A stretch of DNA of 64,000 nucleotides from Algoriphagus zhangzhouensis (lineage in GTDB: Bacteria > Bacteroidota > Bacteroidia > Cytophagales > Cyclobacteriaceae), in NCBI RefSeq assembly GCF_900148515.1, contig NZ_FRXN01000004.1:62001-126000 (forward strand). The letters are read 5' to 3'. The position numbers were made by a program, and so were the translations under genes. This document shows, one piece after another, positions 54,177 to 63,741 of the stretch. The notes beneath the pieces were generated by a model, which did not search any database, was not told where the DNA came from, and saw only the letters and a list, made by a program, of their open reading frames with translations. Numbering within the stretch: position 1 is the first letter of the stretch; the number at the start of each line of letters is the position of its first letter.

Positions 54177-54893
54177 TTACTTCTTGTTCGATTTTTTATC
54201 GCTTTCTCCCAAACCTGACTTGGCGAATAAATCCGGCCTACGTTCTCGGGTTCGGCGAACCGATGCTTCAAATCTCCATTCATTTATTTTGGCTTCATGA
54301 CCTGAAAGCAAAACCTCTGGAACTTCCATTCCTTGCCATTCGGCTGGTCTGGTATATACAGGAGGTGCTAGCAGATAATCTTGGAAGCTATCTGTTAAAG
54401 CTGAGGTCTCGTCATTGAGTACTCCGGGAATCAGGCGAATGATTGCATCAGCCACTACAGCTGCTGCCAATTCTCCTCCGGAAAGCACAAAGTCTCCGAT
54501 ACTGATCTCTTTGGTGATATACCGCTGTCTGATTCGTTCATCCACTCCTTTATAATGACCACAAAGGATCAGGAGATTTTGATTCATCGAAAGCGCATTG
54601 GCCATTGGCTGGTCGAAGGTCTCACCATCAGGAGTCATATAGATGATTTCATCATATGTTCTTTCCTTCTGAAGAGTTTCGATGCAAAGTGAAATCGGCT
54701 CGATCATCATGACCATTCCGGCTCCACCTCCATAGGCATAATCATCCACTTGCTTCTGCTTGCCTGTGGCATAATCGCGTAAGTTGTGTACTCTGACTGT
54801 GGCAAGACCTTTCTCTTCGGCTCTTTTGAGAATCGAATGGGAAAAGGGACCTTCCAATAATCCGGGTACTACGCTGATAATGTCAATATGCAT
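54177..54893 (-). CDS. trmD: tRNA (guanine37-N1)-methyltransferase
   Basis: A 238-residue SPOUT-class enzyme: [20 protein letters not shown] at the start, the SAM-binding knot with [12 protein letters not shown] and [13 protein letters not shown], and [14 protein letters not shown]. TrmD methylates G37 next to the anticodon, which prevents frameshifting. It follows rimM by 2 bases. Confidence 0.97.
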   Translation of the reverse strand: MHIDIISVVPGLLEGPFSHSILKRAEEKGLATVRVHNLRDYATGKQKQVDDYAYGGGAGMVMMIEPISLCIETLQKERTYDEIIYMTPDGETFDQPMANALSMNQNLLILCGHYKGVDERIRQRYITKEISIGDFVLSGGELAAAVVADAIIRLIPGVLNDETSALTDSFQDYLLAPPVYTRPAEWQGMEVPEVLLSGHEAKINEWRFEASVRRTRERRPDLFAKSGLGESDKKSNKK

Positions 54894-54895
54894 GC

Positions 54896-55426
54896 TTAGT
54901 CTTCCAAATAAATGTCAAGTAAGCCGTCGGGTAACTGGCAGTAAACTTTTTTAGCTGCCTTATCCACTTTGGTAATGATTCCATCCTGAATAGGGATAAG
55001 AATTTCTTTGCCTTGGTGTTTTACTCCGAGGAGATCTTGGGTTTCCATATCATAGATGACTTCTACTGGGCCTAAAAGGCCTTTGGATTCATCTTCTACT
55101 TCAAACCCAATTAGTTCGTGGTAGTAATATTGGTCCTCATTGAGTTCGGGAAGTGCAGTCAAGGGAAGATAAACTTCCGATCCTACCAATCCTTCTACTT
55201 GCTCGAGAGAATCCAACTCTTCAAATTTTGCCAGTACTTTATTTCCCGGCTGAAGTACGAAGTGTTCCAAAAAGAAAGGAACCATTCGGCCTTTTTGATC
55301 TAAGAAGAGATGCTCTAAGTCTTCGTATTCTTCTGGATAATCTACATCCAGGACGATGACTACTTCACCACGAAGTCCATGAACCTTGGCTACATAGCCC
55401 AATTGAAAGCACTGCTCCTTGTTCAT
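54896..55426 (-). CDS. rimM: 16S rRNA processing protein RimM
   Basis: A 176-residue protein with the N-terminal RimM fold ([19 protein letters not shown]) and a C-terminal PRC-barrel ([11 protein letters not shown] ... [20 protein letters not shown] in part). It helps mature the 30S head and binds S19. It lies between rpsP and trmD as in most bacteria. Confidence 0.95.
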   Translation of the reverse strand: MNKEQCFQLGYVAKVHGLRGEVVIVLDVDYPEEYEDLEHLFLDQKGRMVPFFLEHFVLQPGNKVLAKFEELDSLEQVEGLVGSEVYLPLTALPELNEDQYYYHELIGFEVEDESKGLLGPVEVIYDMETQDLLGVKHQGKEILIPIQDGIITKVDKAAKKVYCQLPDGLLDIYLED

Positions 55427-55441
55427 GGGGAGAATTGATTA

Positions 55442-56005
55442 TTAAGCTTGTGCTTCGTCGCCTTCTGCGGAAGCTTCAGGAGCAGCCTCTTCTGGTGCAT
55501 TTTCAGCAGCAGCTTCAGCTTCAGCGGCTGCAGCAGCAGCTTTCGCTTCATCTTCTCTTGCTTTGATAGCGTCCAAACGAGCCTGGTTTTTAGCGGTTTC
55601 AGCATCCAAAGCTTTCTGACGAGCAGCTTCTTTAGCTTTACCGATAGATTCTACTTTACCAGCAATCTTAGTTTCTTTCTCTTGTAGCCATGCTTCAAAC
55701 TTAGCATCAGCTTGTTCTTGAGTGATTGCACCTTTAACCACACCAATTTGAAGGTGTTTTTTCAGCATAACACCTCTGTAAGAAAGCATAGCTTTCACAG
55801 TGTCAGTAGGCTGAGCTCCGTTCAACAACCACTGTAGAGCACGCTCATTGTTGATGTTGATGGAAGCAGGGTTAGTGTTCGGATTGTAAGTTCCGATTTT
55901 CTCGATGAAGCGTCCATCTCGTGGAGCTCGTGCATCTGCGATAACCACGTCATAGATAGCCATTTTCTTTCTACCTCTACGTGCTAATCTGATTTTAACT
56001 GCCAT
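55442..56005 (-). CDS. rpsP: 30S ribosomal protein S16 with long C-terminal extension
   Basis: A 187-residue protein. The first 85 residues are ordinary S16 ([20 protein letters not shown], then [11 protein letters not shown] and [17 protein letters not shown]). The rest is an extension: a helical stretch rich in Ala, Lys and Gln, then an Ala/Glu-rich acidic tail. Extended S16 is common in Bacteroidota, and the extension has no assigned role. First gene of the operon, with its own promoter candidate. Confidence 0.95.
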   Translation of the reverse strand: MAVKIRLARRGRKKMAIYDVVIADARAPRDGRFIEKIGTYNPNTNPASININNERALQWLLNGAQPTDTVKAMLSYRGVMLKKHLQIGVVKGAITQEQADAKFEAWLQEKETKIAGKVESIGKAKEAARQKALDAETAKNQARLDAIKAREDEAKAAAAAAEAEAAAENAPEEAAPEASAEGDEAQA

Positions 56006-56059
56006 AATTTATCTGTGTTTGTTAAGTGGATGGAACCCGTCCATCCTAAATTTGGAGTG

Positions 56060-56067
56060 CAAAGATA
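56060..56067 (-). promoter_or_regulatory. Candidate promoter of the rpsP operon
   Basis: On the minus strand this reads TATCTTTG, a perfect -7 element, followed by C as in many strong Bacteroidota promoters, 54 bases before the rpsP start. A TTA rather than TTG lies 21 bases upstream. The rest of the 190-base gap up to the tRNA holds nothing I recognise. Confidence 0.55.
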
Positions 56068-56196
56068 GCTTAATTCCCTGTAATGCCATAAGTTGGCTGG
56101 AAATTATTTGCAGGAAAATGAGTATTTCCTTATTCTTGAGACCCTGATTTGATACAAATTTAAAGAAACTTGATTTTCTCGTGATTTTCAGGTTCT

Positions 56197-56268
56197 GGCC
56201 CCGTAGTTCAATGGATAGAATAGAAGTTTCCTAAACTTTAGATCCAAGTTCGATTCTTGGCGGGGCTA
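56197..56268 (+). tRNA. tRNA-Arg (anticodon CCU)
   Basis: A 72-base cloverleaf on the plus strand. Acceptor GGCCCCG (56197-56203) pairs with CGGGGCT (56261-56267) with a G.U at the first pair; the discriminator is A56268. The D arm is GTTC/GAAT, the anticodon arm GAAGT/ACTTT with loop TTCCTAA, giving anticodon CCT for AGG codons. The T arm CCAAG/CTTGG has loop TTCGATT. CCA is not encoded. It is the only plus-strand gene in the last 18 kb. Confidence 0.92.
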
Positions 56269-56300
56269 TTTTTAATTTTGATTCGGAGGAGAATAATATT

Positions 56301-58169
56301 CTACTCCCCAACCAGCCTCACTTTAATTTTTGTTTGGTCTCCTTCGATGGTCCAAGCTGGGATTCGGATCTCGATTCTCTTAAGCCCTTCGATTTGTCTA
56401 TCCAAATTAAGTGGGGCCGGATCAAGAGATACTACGGAAACAGTAAGGTTTGGATGAGAGAGATTTTCAAGGTGAAGGGTTTTGCCATCCTTTCTTAAAA
56501 CTGCTCCTCCATCCGTGATTTCAACTTCGGCCGTTGTCATCATCTGCCATGTGATGAGTTTGGTGCTTTCTGAAAGTGTAATTTCATCCTCAATCGTGAT
56601 CGAAGCAGGGCTGTCTTTGGTGAATTTTCTGGAGGCGGATTTGACTTGGCCTTCCAATGTTTTACTCAAATCAAAAGTAGCTTCTGGCTTTTCTCCCTCT
56701 TTGAAAGAAAGAAGTTCGGATTGTCCTTCGGTTCTATGAAGGGAATCATTGACAGTCAAAGTACTGTGACCATAATTGTTTTTGGTTAATAAAGTCCATC
56801 GCTCGCAGGATTGGCATCTTCCCCAGAGGTCAAATCCTGTTTGTTCCAGTTCATTGTAGCTCTGATTGCCCGGGTCAACAGACCAACGGACTCCATCCAA
56901 TTCAAAAATGAAAGATCCGGCATCCATGTTACCGTGATTGACCATACCACGACCGCCTTTTCCACCGAAATAATAGTCTCTTGGGTCATTTTCTCCACCA
57001 GTAAAGAATACAACTGGATTTGAGCCTTCGCCTTTCCATGCTGTTGGTACACCTTCACCTCCTTTTTCTTCATATTGAGAAATCCAGGCCATAGAAGCTC
57101 CTGCCAATCGATATAGCTTTCCAGTTTCTTCAGCAGGAATTAAAAATCTTTCTCTTTCGAAAAATTGAGGGTTCCCTGATTTTGATGCAAACCATGCCAA
57201 TGTAATATCTCCGGCTGCGCTTCTTTTATCGCCACAGTCTGCGAAATTGTAATACCAGCCTGATGGTGCATTGGCCAAGGTTCTAAATACGGCACTTTCC
57301 TTAAATGCCGGGAATTCCCAATGTCCAAAATCACTTCCAAATGCACTTTCCAGCATGGCTGCAGTAGTTACCGAAAAGCTAGTTCCGTAGGCCCAATAGG
57401 TAGATCCCTCAGGGTAAACCCCATCTGGTCCATATTCTACCAATGAATGTGGAAGGCCTTCCAAAGCACGACTGATAGTTTTGGATGCCAATTCAGGATC
57501 ATCCTCTGCTATAGCAATGGAGGCAGCGATCATCCCGCCATTACAGACCTGATTCCAATTATTGGTGCCATAGGCCCACCAAGGGGTTTCTCCATTTTCC
57601 GGCCAACTAGGAAGTATGGCTTTTTCGATCAGAGATTTTTTGGCTAGTTCTTGAGTGGATTGAGGTAAGTCACCGGCTGTCCAGTCTAAAGCAAAAGACA
57701 CAGCCAAAGCCATCTCCGCTACATCCAGAAAGTGGCTCGGATTCCAATCCGAAAAATTACATACAGCAATCACCTCTTCATTTATTCTGGCTAGGACCTC
57801 AGGATCTTTTTCCATCAGATAAACAAAGCCGAGCATGTTGATCCGATAGAGCATTTCTCGAGAAACACTCAGCAACCGTCTGCCTTCCATGATTCGTTCC
57901 AAAAGGGGCTGCTCATTTATAGACTCAGAACTTTGCTTTATGACAGCATACATGTTCTGCAAGACCAGATCGGATTTCATATTCCTTTTCAAATCCTTCA
58001 AAATAGGCTTGTCAAAAACCAATCTTGGAGAGGATTTCCGAAGGTTTTTCTGAAGATAAGCCACCGACATCGGGTTGTCGAGATGAGGAATTTCAGTCTC
58101 TTGGGCTTGAGTTGAAAAAGTGGTGAATGCAAAAAGTACAATAAAAAATAGGCTTAGCTTCAATTTCAT
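56301..58169 (-). CDS. Heparinase II/III-family polysaccharide lyase-like protein
   Basis: A 622-residue exported protein (signal peptide, cleavage near STQAQ). The N-terminal half is an (alpha/alpha) toroid with NWNQVCNGGMIAASIAIAED and YPEGSTYWAYGTSF. The C-terminal half is a beta sandwich with MVNHGNMDAGSFIFELDGVR, WSVDPGNQSY and NNYGHSTLTVN, the segments where heparinase II/III-type lyases carry catalytic His/Tyr residues. The substrate is likely an acidic, perhaps sulfated, polysaccharide; a sulfatase lies 45 bases upstream in the same operon. The exact PL family cannot be told by eye. Confidence 0.82.
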   Translation of the reverse strand: MKLKLSLFFIVLFAFTTFSTQAQETEIPHLDNPMSVAYLQKNLRKSSPRLVFDKPILKDLKRNMKSDLVLQNMYAVIKQSSESINEQPLLERIMEGRRLLSVSREMLYRINMLGFVYLMEKDPEVLARINEEVIAVCNFSDWNPSHFLDVAEMALAVSFALDWTAGDLPQSTQELAKKSLIEKAILPSWPENGETPWWAYGTNNWNQVCNGGMIAASIAIAEDDPELASKTISRALEGLPHSLVEYGPDGVYPEGSTYWAYGTSFSVTTAAMLESAFGSDFGHWEFPAFKESAVFRTLANAPSGWYYNFADCGDKRSAAGDITLAWFASKSGNPQFFERERFLIPAEETGKLYRLAGASMAWISQYEEKGGEGVPTAWKGEGSNPVVFFTGGENDPRDYYFGGKGGRGMVNHGNMDAGSFIFELDGVRWSVDPGNQSYNELEQTGFDLWGRCQSCERWTLLTKNNYGHSTLTVNDSLHRTEGQSELLSFKEGEKPEATFDLSKTLEGQVKSASRKFTKDSPASITIEDEITLSESTKLITWQMMTTAEVEITDGGAVLRKDGKTLHLENLSHPNLTVSVVSLDPAPLNLDRQIEGLKRIEIRIPAWTIEGDQTKIKVRLVGE

Positions 58170-58214
58170 GATGATGGTTTTTTGTTAAAAATCAGGCCTG
58201 AAACAACAAGATAA

Positions 58215-59759
58215 CTATTTAGTCCTATTAGCTGTAGACTCACTTTCTCTATAATCTTCCAATAGAGCACTTAATTCGGTTATCTTCTCTGGAAATTTTT
58301 CAAACAAATTATCTCTTTGCTCTGGATCTTCTTTCATATTGAAGAGAAGGCCAGGGGTGTGAAAATCAGTATATCCAGTCAATTCTTTAAAAGATTCAGG
58401 CATTGGTCTGAGTCCTCCAGTAGAATCATTGATGTAAAGCCAATCACCTTTTCTAATCCCCCAGATTTTTGCATTGGTATTGTGGATGGTAGCTTCCCTA
58501 AGGGGTGAATGATAGTCCTTTCCTGTAAATACGGCCGTAAAATCATAGCTATCTGGAGCTGCTTTTTCTGGCATTTCTATCCCGATGATATTGGCAATGG
58601 TAGCCATCACATCAATTTGAGAAATCAATTCATTAGAAACGGATTCTTCTTGAATGTGTCCTGGCCATTTGACGATGAATGGTACATGATGTCCTCCTTC
58701 CCAAACGTCCCTTTTTAAACCTCGAAAATCACCCATGCTGAAGTGATCAAATTTTTCTGCTCTTTCCCAGGCATAGTGCTCTGGGCCATTATCCGCACTG
58801 AAGATCACGATGGTGTTTTCTTCCAGTCCATTTTCTTTGAGTGCAGCCAATACTTCTCCAATCACCCAGTCTGTTTGGACCATAAAGTCTCCATAGGGAC
58901 CTGCTTGTGACTTTCCGTCAAATTCATCATTCGGAATAATTGGTGCATGCGGCGAAGGTAAAGCGAAGTATAAAAAGAAGGGCTTGTTCTTATCTTGGGC
59001 TTTGATCCATTCTTCGGTCTTCTTTGCCAAAGTTGGTAGTACCTCATAGGGATTCCAGTCTTTAACTTTTGGGCCTGGACGGAATTCCCAACTTCCTTCT
59101 TTCACTTCAAAACCGATATTATTTATGTCCATAGTTTCAGATGGTGCTTGGATAATCCGGTCGTTTTCTACCCATGCATAGGGAGGGAAATTGATGGTTC
59201 CATCTCCGAAATAATAGTCAAAACCTCTGTCCAAAGGTCCTCCAGATACAGGCTGGTTCCAATCAATATCTTCAGGGAGATAATACTTGGTCATTTTTCC
59301 CCATTGCTCGACTTCGGCGGTTGGTTGGTTTTGGAATTCCCAGTTCCAGCCTAAATGCCATTTGCCAATGCAAGCAGTCGAATACCCTTCAGCCTGTAAT
59401 AGCTGGGGTAAAGTGATGTCGGTTTCTGCGAAAAAGGGTTTCCCAAAAGCCCCGACAATTCCGAATTGCCTCCTCCAGTGATAGGTTCCTGTCAATAAGG
59501 CATAGCGACTCGGGGAGCATATTCCTGAAGAACTATGGGCATCTGTGAACCGCATTCCCTCTTTGGCCAACTTGTCAAGATTTGGGGTAGGGATTTTTGA
59601 GTTTGGATTTTGAATAGCCAAATCTCCATAACCCATGTCATCGGCATAAATGATAACGATATTGGGTGGATTGGACGATTCTTTTGAACAGGCAGAAATT
59701 GCAAGAAGTATGGAAAGAAATGCAAAGATGCTTGACTTGGGAAACGAAAGGGCTTGCAT
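58215..59759 (-). CDS. Sulfatase lipoprotein (S1 family, Cys-type)
   Basis: A 514-residue lipoprotein (lipobox AISAC, Cys24). Motifs: [17 protein letters not shown] with the metal-binding Asp pair, [20 protein letters not shown] with Cys81 as formylglycine precursor, [11 protein letters not shown] and [13 protein letters not shown]. It resembles the sulfatase at 30.4-32.0 kb in these segments. It is 45 bases upstream of the polysaccharide lyase gene, so the pair probably desulfates and cleaves the same polymer. The substrate itself is unknown. Confidence 0.92.
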   Translation of the reverse strand: MQALSFPKSSIFAFLSILLAISACSKESSNPPNIVIIYADDMGYGDLAIQNPNSKIPTPNLDKLAKEGMRFTDAHSSSGICSPSRYALLTGTYHWRRQFGIVGAFGKPFFAETDITLPQLLQAEGYSTACIGKWHLGWNWEFQNQPTAEVEQWGKMTKYYLPEDIDWNQPVSGGPLDRGFDYYFGDGTINFPPYAWVENDRIIQAPSETMDINNIGFEVKEGSWEFRPGPKVKDWNPYEVLPTLAKKTEEWIKAQDKNKPFFLYFALPSPHAPIIPNDEFDGKSQAGPYGDFMVQTDWVIGEVLAALKENGLEENTIVIFSADNGPEHYAWERAEKFDHFSMGDFRGLKRDVWEGGHHVPFIVKWPGHIQEESVSNELISQIDVMATIANIIGIEMPEKAAPDSYDFTAVFTGKDYHSPLREATIHNTNAKIWGIRKGDWLYINDSTGGLRPMPESFKELTGYTDFHTPGLLFNMKEDPEQRDNLFEKFPEKITELSALLEDYRESESTANRTK

Positions 59760-59850
59760 GTTTTATGATTTTTGGAATCGAGTCTTGCAATTAGTCCAAT
59801 TACCCTAAAAATTCAAATCATTAGTTTACAAACGGACTTTATTCATTTGC

Positions 59851-60351
59851 TTATTGCCGATTTTTATTCCACGGCAATCGGGCAATTCCCATTCTCATGA
59901 AGCATCGGTCAATAATGGAGGTGAAGATTAACCCCACACAAAGAATGATCGGAATTACCAATGCATTATTGATTCCGAAGGAATATAGAATCAGGAAAAT
60001 TGCTAACAAAAGGCCGAGTGTCATCCTAAACTGGCGGTCTATTGACCATCCTTTGATTTGCACAGGCTGCTGGATACTATCCATGTGATTTTCCAAAATC
60101 TTTACTTTGGAAAAACCATCTGCAATCAATTGAGATCCTACTCCTGTAGCACGATTTCCACTTTGACAGACTAAGTAAATATTTATATTTTCAAAAGAGG
60201 AGAAAAATGACTTTTGATAATTGCTTGAAGGGATATTCAGTGCACCTGGAATGTGATATTCTATAAATTCTCCGGGCTCTCTGACATCAATAATTACTGC
60301 CGTTTTATTGATCAATTGAGATTGAGCTTCATGATTACTTATCCGATCCAT
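59851..60351 (-). CDS. Rhodanese with C-terminal DUF2892 membrane part
   Basis: A 166-residue protein: a rhodanese domain over about 1-100 (VIIDVREPGEFIEYHIPGAL; active Cys in YLVCQSGNRATG) and two transmembrane segments framed by IDRQFRMTLGLLLAIF and FMRMGIARLPWNK, the DUF2892 pattern. The fusion is common and probably moves persulfide sulfur at the membrane. It is separate from the sulfatase by 91 bases. Confidence 0.85.
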   Translation of the reverse strand: MDRISNHEAQSQLINKTAVIIDVREPGEFIEYHIPGALNIPSSNYQKSFFSSFENINIYLVCQSGNRATGVGSQLIADGFSKVKILENHMDSIQQPVQIKGWSIDRQFRMTLGLLLAIFLILYSFGINNALVIPIILCVGLIFTSIIDRCFMRMGIARLPWNKNRQ

Positions 60352-60430
60352 AATTTAAAATCCAACTATAAAATTTATTCACTATAAAATAAGTAAATAT
60401 AGTTTCGGATAAAAATTTAGGTCATGATTA

Positions 60431-60985
60431 TCAAGGTTTAAATAGCTTGACAAGCCAGATAAAGCTGGTAAAGTATAAGAGTCTTTGGGCTAACCCTTGA
60501 TGATTTTTGAATAAGCCGAAGGAGATTGAAAATCCCAGTACCAAGATAAGAAAGATGAGATTGATCCATTTTTCTTTTTGACTGGGAGAAAAATATAGCT
60601 GAAACAGGATTCCTATTGTAAATGCAACCCCTGCGACTTGAGCTAAAAATGAATGAATTTTTGATTCGGAAAGTGAATAGTGATCACTTGGGAAAAATGG
60701 ACGTGTGGAAAAGACTCCAGTAAGTGCAACCCCTATAGCATATATCAAAATTGGAAACTTTGGCCATGTCAAGCCAGAACTTATAATTCCAAAAGCGAGG
60801 GTAAATCCAAAGGTTAAAAAACCAATTTGCATGATTAACCTATAGGGATAGCCTTGCGAACCTAAATCACTGATGGTATTTCTGGTCCAATTGTAATTGC
60901 ATGTGGAAAAAATATCTGCTACTACAATGGCCAAAATGAAAAATTCCACTGCAAAGAGATTGTAGTGATTCTTGAAAAACTCCAT
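60431..60985 (-). CDS. DUF998 membrane protein
   Basis: A 184-residue protein with five or six transmembrane helices and the DUF998 marks NTISDLGSQGYPYR, ESKIHSFLAQVAGVAF and GLAQRLLYF. The family has no agreed function. Gaps of 79 and 83 bases separate it from its neighbours, so operon membership is uncertain. Confidence 0.75.
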   Translation of the reverse strand: MEFFKNHYNLFAVEFFILAIVVADIFSTCNYNWTRNTISDLGSQGYPYRLIMQIGFLTFGFTLAFGIISSGLTWPKFPILIYAIGVALTGVFSTRPFFPSDHYSLSESKIHSFLAQVAGVAFTIGILFQLYFSPSQKEKWINLIFLILVLGFSISFGLFKNHQGLAQRLLYFTSFIWLVKLFKP

Positions 60986-61068
60986 AATCCTCGAAATATC
61001 AACTCTCTCAAAATTTAAAAAACAGTGAGAATGTAATGTTTCGGTTAAATTAAGGATTAGTTGTGGTT

Positions 61069-61950
61069 TTAGCCTATTGCAGTGGAATTTGATTCAAAGC
61101 CACCCACATCCACTTTGACTAAAAACACATTTCCACTTTGAGGGAATTGTTTTAGTTGATCGGGGCTAAGATTTTCCTGAGCAGTTGTGATTAGAAGTTG
61201 ATCCAGATTTGGGCCACCAAAAGCACATGAAGTCACATGAGGTACAGGGAGCTCAATTTTATCCAGAAGTTCTCCGGATTTAGGATTCCAACGGTAGACT
61301 CCAGAACCTCCATATTGGGCAATCCAAAGCATTCCTTCCTGATCAATACACATGCCGTCAGGACTTCCTAGCTCTTTGGGTACCTGAATGACAATTCTAT
61401 TGAAAGTGATAGCACCTGTTTCCGAATCGAAATCAAATTCTTGTACTTGCTGGGTCGGAGTATCAATAAAATAGAAAGTCCATTGATCCTCAGTCCAAGC
61501 CATTCCGTTGGAAATGGTCAGGTTGCCGAGCTTCTTTTCTACACTTAGGTCTTCAGAAATACAATACAAAGAACCAGCCCCTTCTGTAAACAAAGTGCTT
61601 AAGGTTCCAATCCAGATTCTTCCCTTCGGATCTACTTTTCCATCATTGAATCGGTGTAGAGGGAATTCCTGTTCCAATTCCAGCAATTTTTCCTGCTTTC
61701 CAGTTTCCAGATCAAATCGAATCAAGCTTCGGTCTAATCCCAAAATCAATTCATTTCCCTTTCCCTCCAATGCAACCGCCAATCTCCCGGGGAATTTGAA
61801 AGTTTTCACCTCTTGGGAAGGAAATGTCATTTGAAATAATTTCCCATTTTCAATGTCTACCCAGAAAAAGGATTGATGCTTGGCAATCCAAATGGGGCCT
61901 TCCCCAAGGAAGCATTGAGATGGGAAAGTTGTAAGGTTATAAGGTTGCAA
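61069..61950 (-). CDS. SMP-30/gluconolactonase family lactonase
   Basis: A 293-residue six-bladed propeller. The metal ligands are visible: Glu in FLGEGPIW, Asn in LTISNGMAW and Asp in LGSPDGMCIDQEG; RFNDGKVDPKGRIWIGT is the substrate-side motif. Such enzymes hydrolyse sugar lactones. No ATG lies in frame near the N-terminus, so the best start is a TTG at 61950, which leaves about 14 residues before the first ligand, as is normal. It follows the TIM-barrel gene by 104 bases in a sugar-catabolic run. Confidence 0.82.
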   Translation of the reverse strand: MQPYNLTTFPSQCFLGEGPIWIAKHQSFFWVDIENGKLFQMTFPSQEVKTFKFPGRLAVALEGKGNELILGLDRSLIRFDLETGKQEKLLELEQEFPLHRFNDGKVDPKGRIWIGTLSTLFTEGAGSLYCISEDLSVEKKLGNLTISNGMAWTEDQWTFYFIDTPTQQVQEFDFDSETGAITFNRIVIQVPKELGSPDGMCIDQEGMLWIAQYGGSGVYRWNPKSGELLDKIELPVPHVTSCAFGGPNLDQLLITTAQENLSPDQLKQFPQSGNVFLVKVDVGGFESNSTAIG

Positions 61951-62054
61951 AGCGGAATGGTTTATAATTTTTTTTTGTAAGAAATTCGTAGATGAACCTT
62001 CGAGGTTTCAAAAACTACTAGTATAGACGTATTTCGTATTTCTCATTTCATAAA

Positions 62055-62942
62055 TCATTGATGCCAATATTGGCCAATCTTTTTCTTTAGAAAAGCAACG
62101 CTTCGTTCTAATTGATCCATCCCATCTACCCCGTCTTCAATACTGATCCATGAGTCAAAACCGACTCTTTTGAGCTCCGTGAAAATCGCATCATAATCAT
62201 TCATCCCTTTTCCGATTTCGCCATGACTAAGTCGCTTTGCATATCCTTGTGCACCTCCTTCTTCTTTGCGAAGGTCTTCGATGGTTCCATATTTCAAAAA
62301 CCTGTCGCTAGCATGCATGGTGACTACTCTTTCAGACACATCATACAACAAGTCCAAAGGGTCTTCTCCTGCCAAAAAGGTATTGCTGGGATCATAGTTT
62401 ACCCCAAAATTCGGATGATGGATGCTATTAACTAACTGAGTGAAAATGGCTCTTTTCTGAGCAAATTCAGGGTATTCCCAAAAGTCATCTTTGTAATGAT
62501 TTTCGATGATCAAAGTGATCCCAAGCGATTGGGCATAGGGAAGGCAAGCCTCAATGCATTCTTTAGCTAATTGAATCCCCTCCTCTACCGAAAGTTCAGG
62601 TCTGTACTGACCGGAAAGAACCCGGCAATAGGAGCCTCCCAAAACATCGGTCATTTCGATCCATCGCTTCTGTTTTTCGATTTCTTTTTCCCTGAATTTT
62701 TTGTCACGATGCGTGAAATCAGGAGAACAGCACATCATGGGAATGACCATGCCTTCATCTTCTACCATTCGGCGAAAAAGAGGCCAGTTCTTTTCGTCTT
62801 CCATTTCTAAAAATCCGGCGTACCACTCCAATCCTTCGATTTCAAGAGGGGCTGCGAGTTTGATCCATTCGGAAATTTTCATACTTCCGTCTTTGCAGAG
62901 TGCCTGCATAAATGCTTTGGGAAAAGCTGCGAGTTTCGGCAT
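62055..62942 (-). CDS. Sugar phosphate isomerase/epimerase-like TIM barrel
   Basis: A 295-residue xylose isomerase-like (AP endonuclease 2) barrel. Likely metal ligands: a Glu in LIIENHYKDDFW, an Asp and His around GVNYDPSNTFLAG and VVTMHASDRFL, and a Glu in WISIEDGVDGM. The family interconverts or cleaves sugars and inositols. The substrate is unknown. It lies 5 bases after the SDR gene and is part of the same operon as the alcohol dehydrogenase. Confidence 0.8.
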   Translation of the reverse strand: MPKLAAFPKAFMQALCKDGSMKISEWIKLAAPLEIEGLEWYAGFLEMEDEKNWPLFRRMVEDEGMVIPMMCCSPDFTHRDKKFREKEIEKQKRWIEMTDVLGGSYCRVLSGQYRPELSVEEGIQLAKECIEACLPYAQSLGITLIIENHYKDDFWEYPEFAQKRAIFTQLVNSIHHPNFGVNYDPSNTFLAGEDPLDLLYDVSERVVTMHASDRFLKYGTIEDLRKEEGGAQGYAKRLSHGEIGKGMNDYDAIFTELKRVGFDSWISIEDGVDGMDQLERSVAFLKKKIGQYWHQ

Positions 62943-62947
62943 TGTTT

Positions 62948-63739
62948 TTAGTTTATGGTACTAGTGTCTTTAGGGGCATTTCTGCCAATCATAGGGTGCT
63001 GCTCGAGATCTACGACTTGACCGCTGATAGGGCCACTTTCATCTGAAAGCCAATATACCGCTGCAGCGGCAATCTCTTCTGGCCAAAGAATTCTCCCAGA
63101 TGGAGCATACATGGCCGGGAGTTTTTCATACCAGGTTTCGGAAAGTCCATGTAGTTTTTTTCTTTCTCTTTCCCGCTCAGTCAAAACCCAGCCTGGATTG
63201 ATCTGATTGACGCGGACTCCATAGTCTCGCATCAAAGCATCACCCAGATTTCGAGTCATGGTCATCAATCCACCTTTGGAAATGCTATATCCAAGCAAAT
63301 TAGGTTCTCCGCTATAGGCGTTGACAGAGCCAATATTGAGTACACATCCTCTTGATTTTTGCAATTCTTCCAATCCAGCTTGGATCAAAAGGAAAGGTGC
63401 AATTGTGTTGACGTCTATTACCTTTTGGAGTAAGTATTTATCTGTAGTTTGAATGTCCGAAGAAACTACCCAAGCGGCATTGTTGACGATTGCGTCTAAT
63501 TTTCCAAAGCTTTTTTTGGCAAGAGAAACCAATCTGTCAGCACAACCATCAGCAGAAATATCCTCGGCATGGAAAACAGCATTTGCATCTCCAATTTCTG
63601 CCAAAACTTCCTTGCCCAGATTTTCTTCCAATCCGGTTAAAACGACTTTGGCTCCTTCGCGAACGCATCGCTTGGCAATGGCCTTTCCAATCCCTGTTGT
63701 GCTCCCGGTGACGATGATGACTTTATCTTCGAGTCTCAT
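62948..63739 (-). CDS. Short-chain dehydrogenase/reductase
   Basis: A 263-residue SDR: the cofactor motif VTGSTTGIGKAIA (about 10-22), NNAAWV (86-91), catalytic Ser in LNIGSVNAYSG and YSISK with Tyr and Lys of the active site. It oxidises or reduces a sugar or polyol by family analogy. It lies 2 bases after the alcohol dehydrogenase and 5 before the isomerase, a tight operon. Confidence 0.88.
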   Translation of the reverse strand: MRLEDKVIIVTGSTTGIGKAIAKRCVREGAKVVLTGLEENLGKEVLAEIGDANAVFHAEDISADGCADRLVSLAKKSFGKLDAIVNNAAWVVSSDIQTTDKYLLQKVIDVNTIAPFLLIQAGLEELQKSRGCVLNIGSVNAYSGEPNLLGYSISKGGLMTMTRNLGDALMRDYGVRVNQINPGWVLTERERERKKLHGLSETWYEKLPAMYAPSGRILWPEEIAAAAVYWLSDESGPISGQVVDLEQHPMIGRNAPKDTSTIN

Positions 63740-63741
63740 CT

